Shown here: positions 10,973 through 22,583 of the stretch, piece after piece
How the letters are laid out: each line of letters opens with the position of its first letter
How positions within the stretch are numbered: position 1 is the first letter of the stretch
Source of the DNA: Scylla paramamosain
Lineage: Eukaryota; Arthropoda; Malacostraca; Decapoda; Portunidae
NCBI RefSeq assembly: GCF_035594125.1
Contig: NC_087181.1
Location: 11,627,500 to 11,691,499, forward strand
Direction of reading: 5' to 3'
DNA: 64,000 bases
The notes under the pieces: model-generated
What the model saw: the letters and a program-made list of their open reading frames with translations, nothing else
Databases searched by the model: none
Told to the model about the DNA's origin: nothing
Made by a program: the position numbers and the translations under genes

Positions 10973-12553
10973 TTAACATAGGGTGTGTATGTCGGCATCT
11001 TCTGAAAGTGAACATGAAATTAATACCTGGTTCTCTGTTTGTAAGAAGACTTTATCACAAGAGCAAGTCCTGAAGGGAGCTGGTGTACGGTTCCCTCTAC
11101 CTGTCTCCACTCGTAAGTTATGAGACATTAGTCTGATTCGTGTGAGAGACTCCCGATGATAATGTGGGATGTATGTAGTTGTTAGATAAATATCATGAAC
11201 ATTCAAGGAAGGGTTAAGCTCTGCAGCATAGGTGTTTAACTTAGTTGCTGTTGGTGCTTTCCTTTGAACATAGCCTTTGATCTTACCAAGAGGACCTGAA
11301 TTCTGGTCATCACATAAAACTTTTACTAAATTTCTGTATCCAGGCGTATTATGGTTCTTACACGAGTGAAACACGAAGGTAAATGGTTCCTCATTATCAG
11401 CTCTGTCTCGCTTTGACATTAGGAATGTTCTTTTCTTCTTATCTAAAATATAATGGAAAGGGGGTATACCTGCTTCTAACATACATAGATTTACACTCGT
11501 ATTCTTCCGTACTCCTGGCAAGCACTTAATTACTTTATTTTATTGTTTCTCTATACCTTTTATATTAGTTGTGAGCCATGACTCTGAGCTATATGAAACA
11601 GACGACATAACAGCGGCATCAAATACTTTTTTATTACAAATGTATGGCATTTGTGAGTTGGCTGCACAGAATATGGGAAACCTGTCAACGAGAGCTTCAC
11701 TCTGTACTTCATGCTTAACCATCACATCCTTCATCTTGCCCGAATCTGTAAACCAGGCTCCTAAATACACGTACTGGTCTGTATGTTTTACCCGGGTGTT
11801 ACCTACAAGTAGGTCTTCTCTATCCCGTTTTCCTCCGTTAATGACAAAAAACTTGGTTTTCTTCTCATTAACGATCATTCCATATTTATCACGGTACTGA
11901 CATAAAACACGAAGTATCGTCAAGCCTGTGTCTCTATTGGTGGCCAAGATAACAGCACCTTCCATCACTAGCAACACACACAGTCCTAAAAATCCATCGT
12001 CTGCAATTGCATTGTTTAGTATGCTCACAAACCGGTCTATATACATAATAAACAGTAAACAGCTAGTTGGAGCTCCTTGACGGACGCCAACTGTAGAGGT
12101 AATGGCAGCAGTTTTCAAGAGTTGTTTTGTACACTTATACATTGCTTCAATAGCTAATAGCACTCGCTCTCCACACCCAAGACTCCTTAATGCTTCTATC
12201 ATCTTATTTCTCGGGACTCTGTCGTAAGCCTTACTAAAATCAATGAACAGCACATATAATATAACATTTTTAAATATAGCAAAGTCACACAGCAGTCGTA
12301 ACGACAATATTTGTTCTCTGCAGCTCCTTTTCTTCTGTGCGCCAGCCTGCCACTTATTAATGTTACACCATAAAAGTAGTCTGTTATGTATAAGTGTGTC
12401 ACAAATTTTAACTAGCGTGTCCATTATAGAGATCCCTGGATAGTTGTCACATAACATTCTGATTCTAGATTTAAAAATAAGGACAAGTTTTGAATAGCAC
12501 CACATCACTGGATAATTCATACTCATGAAAACAACAAGTTCTGTATTAGCCAT
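10973..12553 (-). mobile_element. LINE B reverse transcriptase, nearly intact frame but catalytic motif lost
   Basis: One long minus-strand frame (ATG at 12553) interrupted by a single in-frame TAA at 11540-11542; the two parts (337 and 182 codons) are in the same frame. Motif A is seen as 'VLFIDFSKAYDRVPR', motif B as 'GVRQGAPTSCLLF', and the downstream 'NEKKTKFFVINGG' and 'YVYLGAWFTDSG' blocks fit LINE polymerases. In motif C the two catalytic Asp residues are replaced by Glu-Gly ('LLVMEGAVILAT', doublet at 11957-11962). The 3' part carries a Cys-Cys-His-like end ('FRTCSCDKVFLQTENQVLI'). The endonuclease half is missing. It is a dead, 5'-truncated copy. Confidence 0.75.
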
Positions 12554-12559
12554 TTAGAT

Positions 12560-13450
12560 TAAATCAGGTGGTTTTTCTCCAGTCAAATAAAGTGTAGAAT
12601 CGGCTGCAAATAATATAGTGTGGAGTGTATCTGATACATTGAAAATATCATTGATACATAAAAGGAAGAGTATAGGGCCCAGTATGCTTCCTTGGGGTAC
12701 TCCTAGGTATACCGGTTTAGTTGGGGATAAGTTATTGTTAAAGCTTGTATATTGTTGTCTGTTATTTAGTTAAGACCTGAACCAGTCATGGATACAACCA
12801 CGAATACCATAGTGGTACATTTTATCTAGGAGAATATGAGGTTGCACTGTGTTAAAAGCCTTAAGGAAGACTATAAAAATGGATAAGATAGATTTGCTTT
12901 CCTTCAGTGTTGTATGAAGGTCAGACGTAAAGGTATTTATGGCATCGAAAGTGCTGAAGCCTGGTCTGAAACCAAATTGTCCATTATTTAAAATTTTCAT
13001 CTTGTTTAGAAAAAAAATATTAAATGTTTTTTGATTAATGATTTGAATATCTTAGAAAAATTAGGTAAAATAGAGATGGGTCTGTAGTTTGATACATCTG
13101 TTTTACTACCTGATTTGTAAATGGGGATGATTTTACCAAGTTTCAGATTGTCAGGGAAGGTTCCTGTGTTGACTGATTGGTTGAACAGAAGTGTGAGTGG
13201 TTTGGCAAATAAATAACAGCAACTGATATTTTTTGTATGTGACCTTGTTTGTTTTTGAGAGCTGATATTATTCTAATTATAACATGATTTGCTGTAATGG
13301 GTGTCACCATAGAGTGTAGGGAGTCACCGCGAAGGTATGAGTTGTGGAAGGTTTGTGAGGGAGGCAGTTTGTGTGCAAGTTCAGGGTCAGTGTTTGAGAA
13401 ATAGTCGTTAAATGCATTTGAAATTTCATGCGGCGTGTTCTTTGTTTGGT
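12560..13450 (-). mobile_element. LINE C (CR1/Jockey-like) reverse transcriptase fragment, copy 1
   Basis: Minus-strand pieces run in order from high to low coordinate: 'HEISNAFNDYFS', 'NGQFGFRPGFSTFDAINTF', 'IVFLKAFNTVQPHILLDKM', then 'VYLGVPQGSILGPILFLL' (motif B) and 'LFAADSTLYL' (motif C, ADD changed to AAD). A 16-bp deletion near 13214, relative to the copy at 31125-31700, shifts the frame. It abuts LINE B at about 12555. Inactive. Confidence 0.75.
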
Positions 13451-13520
13451 TGTTGTGCATTACTGACTTGGTTGTTGTGCATTACTGACTTGGTTGTTGT
13501 GCATTACTGACTTGGTTGTT
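13445..13520. repeat. Direct repeat of about 22 bp, three units
   Basis: 'ttgttgtgcattactgactt' followed by 'gg' is present three times; the paralogous place at 31683-31735 has two. A small VNTR. Confidence 0.7.
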
Positions 13521-13633
13521 GTGTGTTATCATTGCACAAACAGTAGTCACTAATGAGAACGCTGGAGATGTTGTTATTAACGTAGGTCGCAACACCACCG
13601 AAACCATCGGGGCTGAGTGTGTGGTAAGATTGG

Positions 13634-13636
<3 letters not shown>

Positions 13637-13732
<96 letters not shown>
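13637..13732. repeat. (CT)n, about 48 units
   Basis: Almost pure CT ending 'tctgtctctctcag'. The same tract at 31851-31945 is similar in length. It separates the LINE C remnant from block C. Confidence 0.95.
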
Positions 13733-14021
13733 AGAGAACGGGCCAGTAGAAGGTGTTAATAACAATGTTAGGTTTATAGTTTATTATATTTATTGCTCAT
13801 CAATATATTTGTTACATTTATTTACTGTACTGAGTCAGTTCACAGAAATAATGGTTGAAAGAACATCTTTTCTTCATTTATGGTAATGATGATGATGATG
13901 GTGACGATGATAATAATAATAATGATGTTAATAATAATAAGAAGAAAAATAAGAATAATGATATTGAAAATAATAATAATAATAAGACGAAGAAGAAGAA
14001 TAACAGTTCATATATTGATAT

Positions 14022-14024
<3 letters not shown>
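13733..14024. repeat. Spacer block C, copy 2
   Basis: Same block as 4448-4737, with GAT and AAT runs. No gene recognised. Confidence 0.7.
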
Positions 14025-14101
<77 letters not shown>

Positions 14102-14582
14102 AATTTTCACTTAAACTCACTTTTTCTCTTGAACTCATTTTCTCACTCTCACTCGAACTCATTCTTCACTCTCACTCACTATCACTCACTCTCACTCCAA
14201 GTCACTCTATTCCTTCAACTCACTCTTTCACTCGAACTCTCACTCCGCCTCACTCACTCACGCTCTCAGTCTAACTCACTCACTCACCCTCTCACTCTCA
14301 CTCACTCTCACTCACTCTCACTCGAACTCACACTCACTCACACTCGTTCTCATTCTCTCACTCTCACTAACTCACTTTCACTCTCGAATTTACTCTCACT
14401 GTCATCGAACTCACTCTCACTCGAACTCACTCTCTCACTCGAAATCACTCTCGTTCGCCTCACTCTTTCACTTGAACTCATTCCCTCACTCGAACTTACT
14501 CTCTCACTCGAACTCACTCTTATTCGAACTCACTCTCTCATTTGAACTCACTCTCTCATTTGAACTCTCTCTCACTCACTCG
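14025..14582. repeat. (CT)n plus CACTC minisatellite, copy 2
   Basis: (CT)n to 14101, then the CACTCTCACTCGAACTCA-type array, near-identical to 4811-5290 including the order of variant units. Confidence 0.9.
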
Positions 14583-15045
14583 CTCCCCGGTAATGTCTAC
14601 TCTAGTCTTTCCTGGTAACGCGAGGCAGAGGGAGAGGACAGCACGGCGCCCTCCCGGTAGTGTCAGAACCAGTTAGTCCTCCACATCAATCTTTACTCCT
14701 TCCACTTTCAAAATAATGTTGTCTTTTCCACCTGACCATCCTCCGTTGTTTTCCTGGTCCGCTGGTCGCTGTCCCCAGTACTTAGTCCACCGGTACAGTT
14801 TCCTTCATAGTTCGGTTGTTCATTCGCTGCTTGGGTCTATGCGACGTGGATGAACCGCTGCTGAGTTGGTAACCGCTCTACCGCTCCGTCGTAATCTCCG
14901 CTAGTTATCCTCGGTTCTCGGTTCGTTGGGCTTTTCGTCCACAGCCCCAGCGTTAGGTTCCGCTAGCGTTCCTCGGTGTTCAGTTCGTCGATACGTCATG
15001 AATCGGTAGTGTTCCACGGTACTCGGTGCGTCGGTACGTCGTCAA
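14583..15045. repeat. Spacer block F, copy 2
   Basis: Matches 5291-5760 and 32790-33250. Contains the TAG that closes the plus-strand frame seen in copy 1. Confidence 0.6.
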
Positions 15046-16460
15046 TGTGCCACGGTAATCAGTCCACGGTACTCGCTCCACGATATTCGCTCCACGGTAC
15101 TCGGTCCACGGTACTCGCTCCACGATATTCGCTCCACGGTACTCGGTCCATGGTACTCGCTCCACGATATGCGCTCCACGGTACTCGGTCCACGGTACTC
15201 GCTCCACGATATTCGGTCCACGGTAATCGATTCACGGTACTCGCTCCACGATATTTGCTCCACGGTAGTCGGTCCACGGTACTCGCTCCACGATATTCGC
15301 TCTACGGTAATCGGTCCACGGTACTCGCTCCACGATATTCGATCCACTGTACTCGGTCCACGGTACTCGCTCCACGATATTCGCTCCACGGTATTCGGTC
15401 CATGGTACTCGCTCCACGACATTCGTTCCATGGTACTCGGTCCACGGTAGTTGCTCCACGATATTCGCTCCACGGTACTCGGTCCACGGTACTCGCTCCA
15501 CGATATTCGCTCCACGGTCACGGTACTCGGTACACGATATTCGGTCCTCTATATTCGGTGCACGATACCTGGTCCACGATATTCAGTCTAGGGTACACGG
15601 TACTCGCTCCACGATATTCGATATTCGGTCCACGATATTCAGTCCATGGTACTCAGTCCACGATATTTGGTCCACGGTATTCGGCACGCGATATTCCGTC
15701 CACGATATTCTGTCCACGATATTCGGTCCACTGTACACGGTCCACGATATTCGGTCCACTGTACACGGTCCATGATATTCGATCCACATTATTCGGTCCA
15801 TGATATTCGTTTGACGGTATTTGGTCCACGATATTCGGTCCACAGTACTCGGTCCACGATATTCGGTCCACGATATTCGGTCCACATTATTCGATCCACG
15901 GTACTCGGTCCACGATATTCGGTCCACGGTACTCGGTCCACGATATTTGGTCCACTTTATTCGGTCCACAGTACTCGGTCCACGATATTTGATCCACAAT
16001 ATTCGGTCCACGGTACTCGGTCCACGATATTCGGACCACGGTACTCGGTCTACGGCACTCGGTTCACGATATTCAGTCCACGGTACTCGGTCCACGGTGC
16101 TCGGTTCACGGTACTTGGTTCACGATATTCGGGTCACGATTTTCGGTCCACGGTACTTACTCAATCCACGATATTAGGTCCACGGTACTTCGTTCACGAT
16201 ATTCTGTGTACGGTACTTGGTCCACGGTACTCGCTCCACGGTATCTTCGGTTCACCATACTCGGTTCACGATACTCTGCCCAAGATATTTGGTACACGGT
16301 GCGCTTTCTACGGTACTCGGTTCACGATATTCGGTCCGCTGTACTCGGTCCACGAGACTCGGTTCGACGGTAGATTGTGAGTTTCGCTAGTGTTTCACGG
16401 TACTTGGTTCACGTTACTCGGTTCACTGTATTCGGTCCACGGTACTCGGTCCGTCGGTAT
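15046..16460. repeat. 14-bp minisatellite array, copy 3
   Basis: The first part (15046-15520) contains many CGCTCCACG units in a three-unit, 42-bp higher-order pattern; the later part uses CGGTCCACG units as in copies 1 and 2. Open frames on both strands are by-products. Spacer 16461-16687 is non-repetitive. Confidence 0.9.
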
Positions 16461-16687
16461 CCGGTCCGTGATCCGCTTGCTATCTTCGGTAATCGTTTCA
16501 TCATTACAGTTTTCTTCGTAAGTTTCGCAACAGTTTCTCAAAACACGGTCCGTCGGTTCGTCGTAAGTATTACAGTCGGTCCATCGCTACAGTATTCGTA
16601 ACCTCCCCTCGTTATTCTCAGCAGTCGGTCCATACCACAACATTCCCACGTTGCGGCATCTCTCAATCAGGGGTCATGTGTGGGGGC

Positions 16688-18274
16688 TCAGAACCCCCAG
16701 CCCACGTCCTCCACCTCGGGGATGTAAGGCTCCAGTATTGCGCCCACGGTGAACAGCACCGCCTGCACCGCCAACGCACGCCAGACGCACCTCTTGGCGG
16801 CGTGGTAGAGGTCGTGCCAGCGTGAGGTGCGGGGAGGGCGCGCATTCTGTCCCTCCTCTGTGCCTCGCCGGCTCTCGTCACCCAACACACTTGTATCCAA
16901 GGGAGCGTCTTCACTTTCACCCTCCCACTCATCACTCATATCCTCCCACTCATCACTCATATCCTCCCATTCATCACTCATATCCTCCCACTCATCACTC
17001 ATATCCTCCCACTCACCACTCTCACCCTCCCACTCACCACTCTCACCCTCCCACTCATCACTCACATCCTCCCACTCACCACTTTCTTTCAAGTCTTCAC
17101 TCTCTTTACACTCATCACTTTCTTTCTTCACTCTGTCTTCTTTCAAATCTTCATTCTCATCTTCACATTCGCTTTTGTCTGTACTGGTTTCAATATTGTC
17201 TTCAAACTTTTGTTGCACTTCTGTCATGTCATCCTTGATTACAATGGCACTTCCTGCTTCATTACTTTCATTACACCCAGCATTGTCCCCTGCAATCTGA
17301 AGAGAGCTGGTGAGGGAGGCGGGGACTGCTGCAGGCAAGACACTCTCTGTAGTTAGTTCTTCCTTCCCTTCATCCTTGTGGAATTCCTTGGGTTGCTGCA
17401 ATTCCTTTACTTTAATTTTCAGCTTAAAACTCAATGGATGAAATGAAGACACGTCTAAATGGATGTGGATTTTGGCAAACTTGCGATGCTCCTTCAAACA
17501 CTGGATGAGGTGTCTGGCATCAACAGCCTTCTTCCTCATCGTCCCCAGGTCTCTCTTTACTTTCATCTTGACGAAACAATCTGCCTTCAGTTCTTGAATT
17601 TTCTTTAAATCTACGTGCATGCAGCAGACAGGATATCCGTAAGCCTCGCCAGGAAGGTTCTCCCGCCGCGCAGGGTCGAGATAGATGGTCATAAAGGGGA
17701 ACACAAATTTCTTGGCGTAGCACAGCCAGGACTGGATCACCTGGGCCTGAAGGGTGATCTCAGTCACTTTTATGGTAGTTGGGACTCGCACCGAACAGGA
17801 AAGTTTTTCTTCAAGGGCTGGAGGATTGCGGAACTCCTCGTTGGCTTCCTGCAATCCCTTTGTTTTTAATTTAAGCTCGAAAGTCAATGGATGAAATGAA
17901 GACACGTCCAAGTTGATGTGAATTTTGCCAAAGTCGCGGTGCTCCTTCAAACACTGGATGAGGTGTCGCGCATCAACAGCCTTCTTCCTCATTGTTCCCA
18001 GGCCTCGTTTGACTTTCATTTTCACAAAACAATCTTCTCGCAGTTCTTGAATTTTCTTTAAATTTACATGCATGACGCAGACAGGGTAGCCATAAGTTGC
18101 ATGACCAAGGTTTTCCCGCCGCGCAGGGTCGAGATAGATGGTCATGATGGGGTAGACACAGCGCTTGACGTAGCACAGCCAGGACTCCATCACCTCGGCC
18201 TGCAGGGTGATCTCCGTCACCTTGATGGTTGCCGGCACCCGCACAGAGCACGAAAGTTTCTCCTTCAGACTCAT
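16688..18274 (-). CDS. Two-domain acidic tail-anchored protein, paralogue 3 (528 aa)
   Basis: Same protein type as 828-2372. It is 14 residues longer because the acidic VNTR has eight 7-residue units instead of six. Residues His69, Gln178, Glu210 and Asp222 match paralogue 2, while Asp114 and the 8-unit VNTR match paralogue 4. The hydrophobic C-terminal segment is present and the last residues are 'EVEDVGWGF'. The frame is intact and single-exon. The 5' flank is conserved to (GT)n at 18482. Function unknown. Confidence 0.8.
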   Translation of the reverse strand: MSLKEKLSCSVRVPATIKVTEITLQAEVMESWLCYVKRCVYPIMTIYLDPARRENLGHATYGYPVCVMHVNLKKIQELREDCFVKMKVKRGLGTMRKKAVDARHLIQCLKEHRDFGKIHINLDVSSFHPLTFELKLKTKGLQEANEEFRNPPALEEKLSCSVRVPTTIKVTEITLQAQVIQSWLCYAKKFVFPFMTIYLDPARRENLPGEAYGYPVCCMHVDLKKIQELKADCFVKMKVKRDLGTMRKKAVDARHLIQCLKEHRKFAKIHIHLDVSSFHPLSFKLKIKVKELQQPKEFHKDEGKEELTTESVLPAAVPASLTSSLQIAGDNAGCNESNEAGSAIVIKDDMTEVQQKFEDNIETSTDKSECEDENEDLKEDRVKKESDECKESEDLKESGEWEDVSDEWEGESGEWEGESGEWEDMSDEWEDMSDEWEDMSDEWEDMSDEWEGESEDAPLDTSVLGDESRRGTEEGQNARPPRTSRWHDLYHAAKRCVWRALAVQAVLFTVGAILEPYIPEVEDVGWGF

Positions 18275-18477
18275 TTTTGCTTATATTATTTAAAGTATTT
18301 TTTCGTCAGGGGGTATATGCCTTCCGTATCGAGGAAAGAAAAAGTGCCGGCCTTTGAGCTTGGAGTTAGTTGTCAAGGAAGTAGCCAGTCACCGCCTCCC
18401 TCATTTTTTTTGGAGTGTTTGGAGGCCAGCGATTGGTAGAGGGTGTGGAGCCCGGTGCAGTGATTGGCTGCTGGTGC

Positions 18478-18645
<168 letters not shown>

Positions 18646-18711
18646 TATGGACGTACGCTGTATTATCTTTGTTTTTTTGTACAGTTTTGTTTATATGTTG
18701 ACTGGTTAGTT

Positions 18712-18720
18712 TGTTGTTCC

Positions 18721-18752
<32 letters not shown>

Positions 18753-18919
18753 TTGTTCAACTTTGTATTGATCTTTTTTTTATTTCTTCTTTTTCTTTTT
18801 CTTCTTCTTTTTCTTCTTCTTCTTCTTCTTCTTCTTCTTCTTCTTCTTCTTCTTCTTCTTCTTCAAGAACTTCTTGTTCTTGTTCTTCTTCTTCTTGATC
18901 TTTTTCTTCTTTTCTTTGC

Positions 18920-18951
<32 letters not shown>

Positions 18952-19232
18952 TTCCTGCTGCTGCTGCTGTTGTTGTTGTTGTTGTTATTGTTTTTTTTCC
19001 TGCTGCTTCTGCTGTTGTTGTTGTCGTTGTTGTTGTGTTTGTTGTTGTTGTTGTTGTTGTTTTTCCTGCTGCTGCCGTTGTTGTTGTTGTTGTTGTTATT
19101 GTTGTTTTTTCCTGCTGCTTCTGCTGTTGTTGTTGTTGTTGTCGTTGTTGTTGTGTTTGTTGTTGTTGTTGTTGTTGTTTTTCCTTTTTCTTCCTCACCT
19201 CCTCCTCCTCCTCCTCCTCCTCCTCCTCCTCT
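18712..19232. repeat. TTG/TTC/CTG/CTC triplet repeat region, copy 1
   Basis: Runs of GTT, TTC (18805-18862), and alternating TTG and CTG units, ending in (CTC)n at 19194-19231. Repeated at 37306-37835. Long frames here are low-complexity artefacts. Confidence 0.9.
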
Positions 19233-19239
19233 TCCCCTT

Positions 19240-20050
19240 AAGACGCTAAAAGAAACAAACCAAAGTTAGCCATGCAATAATCAATTTTCTCTGTTCTTTA
19301 TGACAAAAGGAAACAAATATTTTCAAGAGGTAACTATAGTAAATATTAATGGTTGTGTGTAGTACGTACAGTACGCAGTGTTTAGATCAAGTATTATCTG
19401 GAAAGTAAACTTTTTTTTGTATTTAGTATATGTAACAGAATAGAGTCTGGCTGTTTTCTTTCTCTATAGTGTGATGTTTTTGTAGTGCCGCTCGTAATAG
19501 TTAGGTAAATTTTGAAATTTTCTTTTATATTACTGAGCCTGGAAATACTTTTATGCTTATGGTATTAGCTAAAGTATATGGCAAGTCAGAAAATGTAGTG
19601 CATTCCAGTATGGGCGTCTTCTTTCTTCTCATGGATTTCGAAATGAATTACGTTACGTAAATATGATGGCCGAGACAACATTTTCCCTGACTCCCTCCCT
19701 CTTTGTACACCAATATTTAGCTAAATTTGCGGGTGTTTTTAGCCTTGTACGTAAAGTAGAGCCAGGATTAAGCATGAAAATAGATAAATATTTCTTAAAA
19801 TGCAACAAATAAGGATATAGAAAAAAAAAAGGAAGGTTTGAGTGCCGTTCAGAGCGCCCATCACGAAAACAAGAAGACCCAGACCGAGACCTAGACCTTC
19901 TTTCCTGCCTCCCGGTCTCTTCGTCAGTATTTTCCTCGATTTTCAGGATTTTACGAACATTTCCAGGCATTTCCAGACAGACGGTAGAAGTAGGAGGAGC
20001 AAGAAATGAGGAATGAAAGTGTGCAAGGGAGTGTATTAGTAGTAGTAGAA
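19240..20050. repeat. Duplicated intergenic block M, copy 1
   Basis: Starts near 'caaagttagccatgcaat' and includes 'gtagtacgtacagtacgc', which holds the palindrome GTACGTAC. Copies: 27425-28080, 37845-38640, 45085-45838, and short 5' parts at 57815-57910 and 62890-62990. No gene recognised; probably an old part of the duplication unit. Confidence 0.6.
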
Positions 20051-20054
20051 TGAG

Positions 20055-20267
20055 CGAGGTGGCGGCGGTGGCGGTGGGTGTTTAGCACTCTTGCCAGACT
20101 GCAGGAGTCCTTGCTTGTGGACAGCGGCCAGCGGGGTGAGGTCGAGGGTGGTGGGGGCGCCTGTGTAGCCAGCGCATGAAGGACCAAACAGGATCTTGGC
20201 CGCGCGCATCTGCACTCTCTCCAGCCTCTCCCTCTGCGCTGTGTTGAAGGTGACGACCAGGCCGGCG

Positions 20268-20270
<3 letters not shown>
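20055..20270 (-). mobile_element. LINE E remnant (reverse transcriptase C-terminal region), copy 1
   Basis: Minus-strand reading gives 'QRERLERVQMRAAKILFGPS' and 'TTLDLTPLAAVHKQGLLQSG', the pattern of the region after the polymerase domain of LINE proteins. Only about 70 codons survive. Also at 38655-38870 and 49255-49455; the third copy is split from its left flank by LINE D. Confidence 0.6.
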
Positions 20271-20313
<43 letters not shown>

Positions 20314-20412
20314 CAGTAGAGTTAATATTTACATGTAATAGGCCTTTTTCTTTTGTCCGTCTGTTTGTCTGCCTCTTTGAGTGTTTCCTTGACTCCTTTT
20401 GTCCATTATCCC

Positions 20413-20494
<82 letters not shown>
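20271..20494. repeat. (GT)n and (CT)n microsatellites
   Basis: GT at 20271-20306 and CT at 20418-20494, with about 110 bp of AT-rich DNA between them. Paralogous to 38871-39084. Confidence 0.9.
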
Positions 20495-20495
<1 letters not shown>

Positions 20496-20499
20496 GCTA

Positions 20500-20755
20500 A
20501 TTGGATGAAGGACGGATATAGGAGTAGGTGGGTGTATGGAAGGGTGGATTAGTGTGTGGGTAGCTACATGGCTGGATTGATTTAATTGTGGATGTGTGAA
20601 TTGTTGTGTGGATGGATGTGATGGGTGAGTGAATGGGTAAGTGGATGAGTAAATGGATGGATGAATGGATGGATCGGTGGGAGTCAGTGGTTGGATGGAT
20701 GAATGGATAAGTGGATTGGGTTGTGGTTGAGTGGATAGATGAATGTATTTGAATA
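20500..20755. repeat. Degenerate GGATG/GTGGATGAATG repeat
   Basis: Imperfect tandem 4-12-bp units rich in GGATGGATG. Paralogues at 28130-28760 (longest) and 39095-39345. Minus-strand frames encode Pro/His/Ser low-complexity sequence and are not called genes. Confidence 0.85.
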
Positions 20756-20844
20756 ACACCATGTAACTTTTTTGTCTTTGGTCAGTAAATGTTACTTCCG
20801 CATTGGTTTATCTAGAAATAAAAGAAAATTACAATTATTAAATT

Positions 20845-21063
20845 TAAAGAGAACATGGGGGCGCACTGCGAGGAGCAAGGTAAGCGCTTCCACCAAGATA
20901 TATTGGACTTTGACCGCCGCTACCAAGGGTCGTATAGTGAAAACGTAATGGGAGACTGTATTTGTGGGCTGATTCGTGAAAGTAATTTACAGTATAAGTG
21001 CAAGTCGCGGAAAAACTACTCATTTCTAATGTTTTATTCCCTCACTTGTGTAATCCTAGAATA
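20845..21063 (+). pseudogene. 3' fragment of a transposon-type gene, copy 1
   Basis: A 69-codon frame reading 'MGAHCEEQGKRFHQDILDFD' and 'IRESNLQYKCKSRK' to a natural stop. It equals the last part of the longer degenerate gene at 49690-50914. The left junction 'ttaaatttaaagag' shows that about 1.15 kb of the gene was deleted in this copy and in 39441-39660. I associate this motif with a high-copy, transposon-like arthropod gene family from memory; the family name is uncertain. Confidence 0.6.
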
Positions 21064-21815
21064 AATAAATGTTACTTTTATATCATATGTTAATACTTTG
21101 TGCAAATGAGAGGTCAAATTTTCCTTTTTCTACCAAGGGAAATAGGTAAACTACATAAATATCATTGTCCTGGCCACAAAAGCAAAGTTAGAAAAAATAT
21201 CAGTGTTTTCCATGTTTTCTAGGCATTAATAAATAAAAAATAGCAGTTGTTACCCAAGAACAAAAATTGTGTTGCACAGTGTAATTAGATGGATGGTTTG
21301 TTGAATGTTATGTTAGTGTGTGCGGATCCACATGCTGCCTTCACGAAGCCTGTAGTCCAGACGTTTGAGTCTAGAGACATTTTGAAGACCAAATGGCTTG
21401 AGTGCCAAGAGTCTCGAGCACTAAACGTCCTTATTTGCACTCAGGCCGATCTGTCTTCAGGATCATCTGACTCGCGACATGGATGACCCAAGTACCATCC
21501 GCCCCAGTACCCAGTGACTGCCTCCCCCTTAATACACTGGAAGGGGGTGGTAGACAGGGAAAAAAGAGAGGGACGTGGGTAAAGGGTACTTAGTTTTTTT
21601 GTGATGTTTAGTAGTTTTTGTAAGGTGGAGAAGTCTGTGTGAGGTGAAGCAGTAATTGTGAGGTGGAAGAAAGTAGTTGTTGTAGGTGGAACAGTCTGTA
21701 TGAGGTGGATAAGCTGATCGCGGCAGTCTCCCCTCTCGTGCTGCCAGTGACGGCCGGTCAAAGGTTCAGTCGGAAAATATACCTTGAACGTGACTGTAGC
21801 TGACCAGTAGGGCGC
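21064..21815. repeat. Duplicated block N, copy 1, with conserved 65-codon frame
   Basis: Holds a plus-strand 65-codon ATG frame (21289-21486, 'MDGLLNVMLVCADPHAAFTK...') and then an imperfect ~30-bp repeat around GTGAGGTGGAAGAAG. Copies at 28754-29280, 39661-40411 and 50915-51665. The frame is open in all four, but the copies are too alike to test selection. It could be the 3' tail of the adjacent transposon-type gene. Confidence 0.45.
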
Positions 21816-21896
21816 TGTGTGTGTGTGTGTGCGTGTGTGTGTGTGTGTGTGTGTCCCTAGTCAATGAGAACACACACACACACACACACACACACA
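21816..21896. repeat. (GT)n-loop-(CA)n inverted microsatellite hairpin, copy 1
   Basis: GT tract 21816-21854 (one interruption), a 16-bp spacer 'ccctagtcaatgagaa', then a CA tract 21871-21896. The arms are reverse complements. Also at 29289-29384, 40412-40514 and 51680-51775. Confidence 0.9.
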
Positions 21897-22583
21897 TACC
21901 AAATATAAATTATTTGATAAAAAAAACTTGCTGGTAAGAAATCATGCAAATAAAACTGAAATAATTAGATAGATTAACATATAACTTTATTAAAAAACTA
22001 AATTATTTAACGGTACATTAACAAAGAAACATTCGTTAGAAAATAACGAACACATACACTAAAAACAAACAAACAAGGAAACAAAAAAATAAAGCTTAAC
22101 ATTTAAAGAGTCAAGACTTTAATAATCTTTCAACTAACATTACACTTTTCTTTTCTTTCTTTCTTTCTTTTTTTCCACTTACATATCTTTTCACTTAATT
22201 TCCTTCCATTTCTTTATATTTTTCATATTTTTTTCCTTCTCCTTTCTCTTTCTCTCTTATCTTCTTTTCATTTTTCTCATTCTTACACATCAGCGCATCT
22301 CAACCCAACTTTCTTTCTTCTTTCTTCCTTTTCCTATTTTTTTTTAATTCCCCAACTCATTCTTTCTCTCAATTTCTTCTCATTTTGTTCATTCTTCAAC
22401 CCATTCTTTCTGCTTCTCATCTTCATTCTTCAGTTCAGCCATCTTGTCATTCTTTTTCTATTTTCAACTCGAGGTCTTTCCGTTTCTCCTCTTTTCATTG
22501 GTCTTTCCACATCACTGTACCTCAACGCAATCTTCCGCACAACAACCTTTCGTCCTGTTTTCACATCACACCTTACCTGTACC
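21897..22583. other. 3' flank / possible 3' UTR of peptide gene copy a
   Basis: AT-rich to 22140, then strongly pyrimidine-rich on the plus strand, so a minus-strand transcript would have a purine-rich 3' UTR. Conserved below every peptide-gene copy. No other gene seen. The polyadenylation site is not resolved. Confidence 0.35.

Noticed and set aside
18711..19241. 176-codon Val/Leu frame
   Set aside because: Triplet-repeat translation only.
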